A stretch of DNA of 10,322 nucleotides from assembly GCA_050942695.1 (NCBI GenBank), contig JBMNNU010000108.1, forward strand, positions 1-10,322, given 5' to 3'. Both the position numbers and the translations under genes were made by a program. Below are positions 5,869-10,322 of the stretch, piece by piece. The stretch is from JBMNNU01 sp050942695 (GTDB taxonomy: Bacteria; Chloroflexota; UBA6077). A model generated the notes under the pieces. That model made no database searches, was not told where the DNA came from, and was given only the letters and a program-made list of their open reading frames with translations. Each line of letters opens with the position of its first letter. Positions within the stretch are counted from its first letter, which is position 1.

Positions 5869-5928
5869 GCCACGCCCCCTAAATATTGCTCGAAGTCAAT
5901 CATGGACGTAGCGGGCGGCAAAATCCGT

Positions 5929-5946
5929 GCCGATAGCCGGATCGGC
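5929..5946 (-). other. Small hairpin between rpiB and the 84-aa gene
   Basis: GCCGAT (5929-5934) and ATCGGC (5941-5946) form a 6-bp stem with a 6-nt loop, with an alternative TAGCC/GGCTA pairing. On the minus strand it lies 9 nt after the rpiB stop and is followed by ACGGATTTTG, a poor U-tract. It may be a weak attenuator or an mRNA 3' end. Nothing else, and no clear promoter, was seen in this 86-bp gap. Confidence 0.25.
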
Positions 5947-5954
5947 TAGTATTC

Positions 5955-6419
5955 TTATATAGCTGTGTCGGGAGGTGCCCCGCATTCGATTGCGCTGATC
6001 TTATCAACGCGGCGAACGTGTCGCTCCTCTTCGGAAAACGTCGCTTCCATCCAGCTTTTTACAACATCCAGCGCTGCACCCACGCCGATCACCCGCTGTC
6101 CCATACAGAGGATATTGGCATCGTTGTGCTCGCGGGAGGAGTGGGCGGAGAAAACGTCGTGGCAGAGAGCTGCTCGAATGCCCCGTACCTTGTTTGCGGT
6201 AATGCTCATGCCGATTCCAGTACCGCAGATCAGGATTCCCCTGTCGTAATTCCCACTGGCAACAGCCTCGGCTACTGAAAGGGCAACGTCTGGATAATCC
6301 TGAGGCCAAGTCTCGGGGCATCCGAAATCCTCAACCTTATGGGACATCTCTTTCAGCAGAGTAATAATTTCCTTCTTCAAACTCTGCCCGGCATGGTCAC
6401 AACCTATAGCAACTTTCAC
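5955..6419 (-). CDS. rpiB: Ribose-5-phosphate isomerase B (RpiB/LacAB family)
   Basis: This enzyme interconverts ribose 5-phosphate and ribulose 5-phosphate in the pentose phosphate pathway. The chosen start is GTG at 6419 (154 aa), because AAGGAGGG lies about 7 nt upstream. The longer frame from GTG 6437 would translate that ribosome site as EGGRK. Visible marks are the N-terminal VAIGCDHAG (H9), DFGC at 31-34, catalytic C65 and T67 in ILICGTGIGMS, NKVRGIRAALCHD, H98 in SREHNDANILCMG, and GQRVIG. LacA/LacB galactose-6-phosphate isomerases share the fold, but a single gene beside translation genes and the full CGTGIG motif favour RpiB. The preceding fusion gene ends 21 bp upstream, suggesting one transcript. 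Confidence 0.94.
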   Translation of the reverse strand: MKVAIGCDHAGQSLKKEIITLLKEMSHKVEDFGCPETWPQDYPDVALSVAEAVASGNYDRGILICGTGIGMSITANKVRGIRAALCHDVFSAHSSREHNDANILCMGQRVIGVGAALDVVKSWMEATFSEEERHVRRVDKISAIECGAPPDTAI

Positions 6420-6440
6420 CTTACGCCCTCCTTCCACAAC

Positions 6441-7979
6441 TTACCGCACAACGTCGATACGACCCAACAATTTTTCCAACTGTTCGACGGACACAGCGCC
6501 AATGCGGCGTACTATAGGCGGATCTGTCGTAATATCGACTACCGTCGAATCTATACCACCTGGACAGGGTCCACCATCGATTATTAATGCTATCCTATCC
6601 CCGATCTGTTGCGCCACCTCCCGTGCGGTAACGGCACTTGGAGCACCAGAGAGGTTGGCGCTCGTCGTAGCCAGAGGCGTGCCCACCTCTTCGATTATCG
6701 CCAGGGCTATCGGATGATTTGGCACCCTCACCCCAACCGTAGGGAGAGGCTTCTCGCCTGCAATTCGTATCTCTGGCAGCCATGGAACTACTATAGTCAG
6801 CCCTCCAGGCCAGAACGTACGCGCCAACGTTTCCAAAGCTGGAGACTGGCAATCGGTGATCGCCGGCAACTGCGATGCACCTGCGATCAGAAGAGCGATA
6901 GCTTTGTGAGCAGGTCGTTCTTTGATAGAGTATAAACGGCGTACAGCCTCGTCGTTCCGGCTTTCGGCGGCGATGCCGTAGACGGTGTCGGTGGGGAACG
7001 CAACAACCTCACCTGCTCGCAGCAGATCGGCTGCGCGTTTGATCAATGCCCGTTGTTCAGCCGGGTTCTCGGGCCATTCTACTATGTCTGCACGTTTGTT
7101 GTTAGCCATAATGGAGAGAATCCTCTCGAACCCCGCGTAGTCTCTTGCGACGTCTACCGTAGCGTCCGGATAGATTCGCCGCGCGAAGGCCGCCAACTCG
7201 TCTCCCTGACCATCCCCAATCTCGAAGAGTAGCGCTGCCGGTGGTTCCAGACCGGTTTTTGCCTGCTCCAGGGCTCGGCGAATCAGAGACGTACCGTCAG
7301 GCCCCCCATCTAAAGCTTCGTGAGGCTCATATCTGCTGACGTCCACCATCAGCTTTGGGACTTCGGACGAAGGGATATAGGGGAGGTTGGCGACCAGCAG
7401 ATCGAACTGTTCGCTCACCGGGTGAAGCAGATCCCCCCGACGGAAGTCGATTCGATCGTTTACGCCGTGGCGATAGGCGTTGGTCTTGGCCAGATGCAAA
7501 GCAGGTCCAGAGTTGTCCACGGCGATCAGCTTCATATTCGGTTGGTTCACCGCCAGCGCCACAGCCACCGCACCCGAACCGGTTCCCAGATCTACCGCCA
7601 GCAGGCTCCTACGCTTTAACTTAATCAGCCTATCGGCGGCGGCCAGCGCTTTCTCCACCAGCAACTCCGTTTCCGGGCGGGGGATTAACACAGCCGGGCT
7701 CACATCGAAATCTAGTCCGAAAAACTCCTTATGGCCGAGAATGTAGGCTACAGGCTCGTGGGCTGAACGCCGATTCAGGTAGTCCTGAAACTGTAGCTTG
7801 CGATCGGGTGGGATTATCGCCTCGGGGTGCGCTAGCACCCAAGCTGTGGATACGTTGAGTACCTCAGCCATAAAAAGGCGCGCTTCGTCAGCGGGAGATG
7901 GTATCCCTGCTCTGGAAAGCTGATGCTGCGCCCTTTTGATCCATTGCCCGATGGAGTCGGAATCGGCGTCTTCAACCAC
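6441..7979 (-). CDS. Fusion of release-factor glutamine methyltransferase (PrmC/HemK) and L-threonylcarbamoyladenylate synthase (Sua5/YrdC)
   Basis: One uninterrupted 512-codon frame holds two enzymes. Residues about 1-290 are PrmC: an N-terminal helical domain with RRSAHEPVAYILG, the SAM loop VDLGTGSG (129-136) and the catalytic motif NLPYIP (198-203), where most family members have NPPY. PrmC methylates the GGQ glutamine of release factors, and RF1 is encoded just upstream. Residues about 291-512 are a YrdC-type domain: FPTDTVYGIAAES (328-340), KERPAHKAIALLI (353-365), TTSANLSGAPSAVTA (438-452) and GGIDSTVVD (474-482). That domain makes threonylcarbamoyl-AMP for tRNA t6A37; the extra Sua5 C-terminal domain is absent. 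The start is GTG at 7979 with AAGGTGA upstream. An internal ATG at 7109 (residue 291) could give a separate Sua5, but its only purine-rich site is about 12 nt away. Confidence 0.93.
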   Translation of the reverse strand: MVEDADSDSIGQWIKRAQHQLSRAGIPSPADEARLFMAEVLNVSTAWVLAHPEAIIPPDRKLQFQDYLNRRSAHEPVAYILGHKEFFGLDFDVSPAVLIPRPETELLVEKALAAADRLIKLKRRSLLAVDLGTGSGAVAVALAVNQPNMKLIAVDNSGPALHLAKTNAYRHGVNDRIDFRRGDLLHPVSEQFDLLVANLPYIPSSEVPKLMVDVSRYEPHEALDGGPDGTSLIRRALEQAKTGLEPPAALLFEIGDGQGDELAAFARRIYPDATVDVARDYAGFERILSIMANNKRADIVEWPENPAEQRALIKRAADLLRAGEVVAFPTDTVYGIAAESRNDEAVRRLYSIKERPAHKAIALLIAGASQLPAITDCQSPALETLARTFWPGGLTIVVPWLPEIRIAGEKPLPTVGVRVPNHPIALAIIEEVGTPLATTSANLSGAPSAVTAREVAQQIGDRIALIIDGGPCPGGIDSTVVDITTDPPIVRRIGAVSVEQLEKLLGRIDVVR

Positions 7980-8015
7980 TTCACGCTCACCTTCAGCCGG
8001 AGGTATGCCCCGAGC

Positions 8016-9086
8016 TTAGGCTAGAGACAGTTCAGGCTGCCCGAGTCCCGAGGCGGTCAAAGCATCGATGATCGGATCGATCTGGCCGTCGAGAATAGCA
8101 GGCAAGTTGTGGACCGTCAGCCCTATACGATGGTCGGTTACCCGGTCCTGAGGAAAGTTGTAGGTCCTGATCTTTTCGCTCCGCTCACCGGTTCCTACCT
8201 GAGAGCGGCGCGCCTCGCCGATTGCCGCATTATGCTTTTCCATCTCGATGTTGTACAGCCTAGCCCGAAGCACTGAAAGCGCTTTGATCTTGTTTTTCAA
8301 CTGCGACTTCTCGTCCTGGCAGGTGACCACGATGCCGGTAGGCAGATGGGTGATCCTAACCGCAGAATCGGTGGTGTTCACGCTCTGGCCGCCATGGCCT
8401 GTGGATCTGTAAACGTCGATGCGTAGATCCTGCTCGTTGATGTCTACCTCTATTTCTTCCGGCTCGGGAAGCACGGCAACGGTCGCGGTCGAGGTATGGA
8501 TCCTGCCGCCAGATTCGGTTACGGGTATGCGCTGTACCCTATGGACACCGCTTTCGAACTTCAACCTGCTGTAGGCGCCCTTACCGGCCACCTCGAAGAT
8601 TACCTCTTTGAGCCCGCCGATGCCGGTCTCGTTGGTGTTGAGGACGTCTACCTTCCACCCTTTCTCCTCGGAGTAACGGGTGTACATACGGAACAGGTCT
8701 GCAGCAAAGAGCCCGGCCTCCTCCCCGCCAGTGCCCGCACGAATCTCCACGATCACATCCCTCTCGTCGTTGGGATCGCGTGGTCTCAGCAAATCCTGAA
8801 GCTTTTCCTCTACGCTCTCTTTGCGTGCACCCAGCGTTCCCAACTCCTCCCGGATCAGCTCCTGGAGTTCGTGATCGCCTTTGGCCTCATCCAGAAGCTC
8901 GCGGTTCTCCTCTATCTGAGATTCTATCGAACGCAGCTCTCGGTATGTGGCCACCGTCTCTTCGAGCTTGGCCTGCTCTCTTCCCAGCTTCTGTAGTTGT
9001 TCCGGATCGGAGGCGATTTCAGGCTGGGACAGCAGTTCTGCTATCTCGTCGTACCGCCTCTCCATCTCTATGGCTCGCTCAAACAA
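8016..9086 (-). CDS. prfA: Peptide chain release factor 1
   Basis: RF1 recognises UAA and UAG in the ribosomal A site and triggers peptide release. The 356-aa length is typical. The codon-reading tripeptide is PVT (188-190) in RIPVTESGGRIHTS; RF2 would have SPF. The catalytic loop GHGGQSVNTTDSAVR places the peptidyl-hydrolysis glutamine at Q234, the residue PrmC methylates. The N-terminal about 100 residues form the charged coiled-coil domain, and GTGGEEA (about 118-124) opens the central domain. The start is TTG at 9086, with AGGGGTGA 6 nt upstream, because MFERAIEMERRYDEI lines up with normal RF1 starts; an ATG at 9065 would cut this. It starts 6 nt after the hisS stop and is followed, after 36 bp, by the PrmC fusion gene that should modify its product. 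Confidence 0.96.
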   Translation of the reverse strand: MFERAIEMERRYDEIAELLSQPEIASDPEQLQKLGREQAKLEETVATYRELRSIESQIEENRELLDEAKGDHELQELIREELGTLGARKESVEEKLQDLLRPRDPNDERDVIVEIRAGTGGEEAGLFAADLFRMYTRYSEEKGWKVDVLNTNETGIGGLKEVIFEVAGKGAYSRLKFESGVHRVQRIPVTESGGRIHTSTATVAVLPEPEEIEVDINEQDLRIDVYRSTGHGGQSVNTTDSAVRITHLPTGIVVTCQDEKSQLKNKIKALSVLRARLYNIEMEKHNAAIGEARRSQVGTGERSEKIRTYNFPQDRVTDHRIGLTVHNLPAILDGQIDPIIDALTASGLGQPELSLA

Positions 9087-9092
9087 GCTTCA

Positions 9093-10322
9093 TCACCCCT
9101 TTGTTTCCAGAACCTTGCTCAGGGCTGCCTCGCGGTTTTCCTGCCATTGTCTGCTTTCAAGCATATCCCTTACAGACACGGTTCCATCTTTGACCTCTTG
9201 CTCGCCCAGAATGAAGGCATATCGCGCTCCAAGGTTATTGGCTTGCTTCATTTGGGCCTTGAGGCTACGAGATCCAACGGCAGTCACGCAAGCTATGCCC
9301 CTGCGCCGCGCTTCGTCCGCGAGTTGGAATGCGGCTATTTTGGCTTCGCTGCCGAGGTAAGCCAGGTAGAGATCGGGCTTGCCAACCTCCGGAACCTGGA
9401 TACCTTGCTCTTTGATATTCAGTATGATGCGTTCGATCCCAGCGGCGAAGCCGATGCCCGGAGTCGGCTTTCCTCCCAACTGCTCCATCAGCCCATCGTA
9501 TCGCCCTCCACCGCAGACGGAGGATTGAGCCCCAACCGTCATCGGCCAGATCTCGAAAACCGTTCGTGTGTAGTAGTCCAGCCCTCTCACCAAGCGCGGA
9601 TTGAGAATTATCGGCAGCTCCAGCACATCCAGCAGCTTTCTCACCTCAGCAAAGTGCTCCCGGCATTCCTGGCAGAGGTGGTCGGCACTGGCCGGCGCAG
9701 CAAGTATCGCTGGCTGGCACTGTTCCTGTTTGCAGTCCAGAAGCCTCAGGGGGTTCACGCTCAGGCGGCGCTGGCAGTCGTGGCAAAGCTTCATCTGGTG
9801 CCGAGTGAAATGCTCCACCAGAGCTTTCAGGTATGACGGGCGGCATCCGGGGCAACCGATGCTGTTCAGTTGGATGGACAACCCTTGGAGTCCGAGGGCC
9901 TCGAAAAAGCGCCAGGCAAACAGCACCGTTTCCGCATCGACGGTAGGAGCGCCATCGCCGATAGCCTCGCAGCCAAACTGGTGGAATTCCCGGAATCGGC
10001 CGGCTTGAGGCCTGTCGTACCGGTACATGCTCATCAGATAGTAGAGCCGCACCGGTTGCGACCTGTTAGCCATACCGTGCTCGAGATATGCTCGTAGTAC
10101 GGGAGCGGTCCCTTCAGGGCGCAGGGTAAGGTTTTCACCCCCTTTGTCCTCGAAGGTATACATCTCCTTCGATACGATGTCGGTACTCTCCCCAATCCCG
10201 CGAATGAACAGGCTGGTATCTTCGAAAGTAGGTGTCCGTATGAGGCCGTATCCGAACTGTTCGGCAACGCGAACGGCCGTTCTCTCAATAAATCGCCAAT
10301 ATTTTTCATCCTCAGGCAGCAA
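9093..10322 (-). CDS. hisS: Histidyl-tRNA synthetase, 5' end beyond window
   Basis: This enzyme charges tRNA-His with histidine using ATP. The window shows about 409 C-terminal codons. Family N-termini usually have some 10-20 more residues before LPEDEKYWRF, so the true start lies right of 10322, and the TTG at the edge should not be taken as the start. Class II marks are TLRPEGTAPVLR (about 66-77), motif 2 with MYRYDRPQAGRFREFHQFGCE (about 99-119), the histidine-binding LVRGLDYYTRTVFE (about 244-257), GGGRYDGL (about 271-278), and GIGFAAGIERI of motif 3. Four cysteine pairs (CPGC, CHDC, CKQEQC, CQEC, about 157-220) sit in the insertion region; similar cysteines occur in other bacterial HisRS. 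The C-terminal anticodon-binding domain begins near PDLYLAYLG. Confidence 0.96.
   Translation of the reverse strand: MLPEDEKYWRFIERTAVRVAEQFGYGLIRTPTFEDTSLFIRGIGESTDIVSKEMYTFEDKGGENLTLRPEGTAPVLRAYLEHGMANRSQPVRLYYLMSMYRYDRPQAGRFREFHQFGCEAIGDGAPTVDAETVLFAWRFFEALGLQGLSIQLNSIGCPGCRPSYLKALVEHFTRHQMKLCHDCQRRLSVNPLRLLDCKQEQCQPAILAAPASADHLCQECREHFAEVRKLLDVLELPIILNPRLVRGLDYYTRTVFEIWPMTVGAQSSVCGGGRYDGLMEQLGGKPTPGIGFAAGIERIILNIKEQGIQVPEVGKPDLYLAYLGSEAKIAAFQLADEARRRGIACVTAVGSRSLKAQMKQANNLGARYAFILGEQEVKDGTVSVRDMLESRQWQENREAALSKVLETKG

Noticed and set aside
6420..6437. Six-codon extension of rpiB from GTG 6437
   Set aside because: It would translate the AAGGAGGG ribosome site. The shorter start fits the family N-terminus.
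8496..9836. Long plus-strand frames (137-279 codons) opposite prfA and hisS
   Set aside because: They are antisense shadows of two strongly conserved genes and have no family signature.

Overview
The window is bacterial chromosomal DNA of moderately high GC with densely packed genes. Most starts have a good Shine-Dalgarno sequence, and many are GTG or TTG. The arginine cluster argC-argJ-argB-argD meets an opposing hisS-prfA-prmC/sua5-rpiB cluster tail to tail. Gene content, protein character and intergenic repeats suggest Chloroflexota or a neighbouring phylum. That placement is an inference from memory of similar clusters; no search was run.

Left edge (1-704): the 5' part of a tyrosine-recombinase integrase gene on the minus strand runs off the window. 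After about 110 bp of repeat-rich DNA comes a tRNA-Val(GAC) gene on the plus strand. This looks like one end of an integrated element. The tRNA acceptor stem has two mismatches at its 5' end, on the side facing the element. A 9-bp hairpin terminator follows the tRNA.

Plus-strand arginine operon (about 765-5607): a TATAAT promoter leads into argC, argJ, argB, an unrecognised 45-codon microprotein gene with a perfect AGGAGG, and argD. Together these enzymes convert glutamate and N-acetylglutamate to N-acetylornithine. ArgJ transfers the acetyl group back to glutamate and releases ornithine. The argC-argJ gap holds an inverted array of CAGGACT-like heptamers that forms a 20-bp stem. The argB-argD gap holds two 7-bp GC hairpins. 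A strong A-tract/T-tract hairpin at 5561-5607 ends transcription in both directions.

Minus-strand cluster (10322-5614, transcribed right to left): hisS (5' end missing) is followed by prfA (release factor 1) and a single 512-codon gene that joins PrmC to a Sua5/YrdC domain. PrmC methylates the GGQ glutamine of release factors, and Sua5/YrdC makes the threonylcarbamoyl-AMP used for tRNA t6A. Then come rpiB and an unrecognised 84-aa acidic protein. Most of this strand serves translation: tRNA charging, termination, release-factor methylation and tRNA modification.

Most worth a second look: the integrase/tRNA junction with its repeats, the microprotein inside the arginine operon, the heptamer inverted array, and the PrmC-Sua5 fusion with NLPY in place of NPPY. 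I did not see a clearly new multi-gene system.
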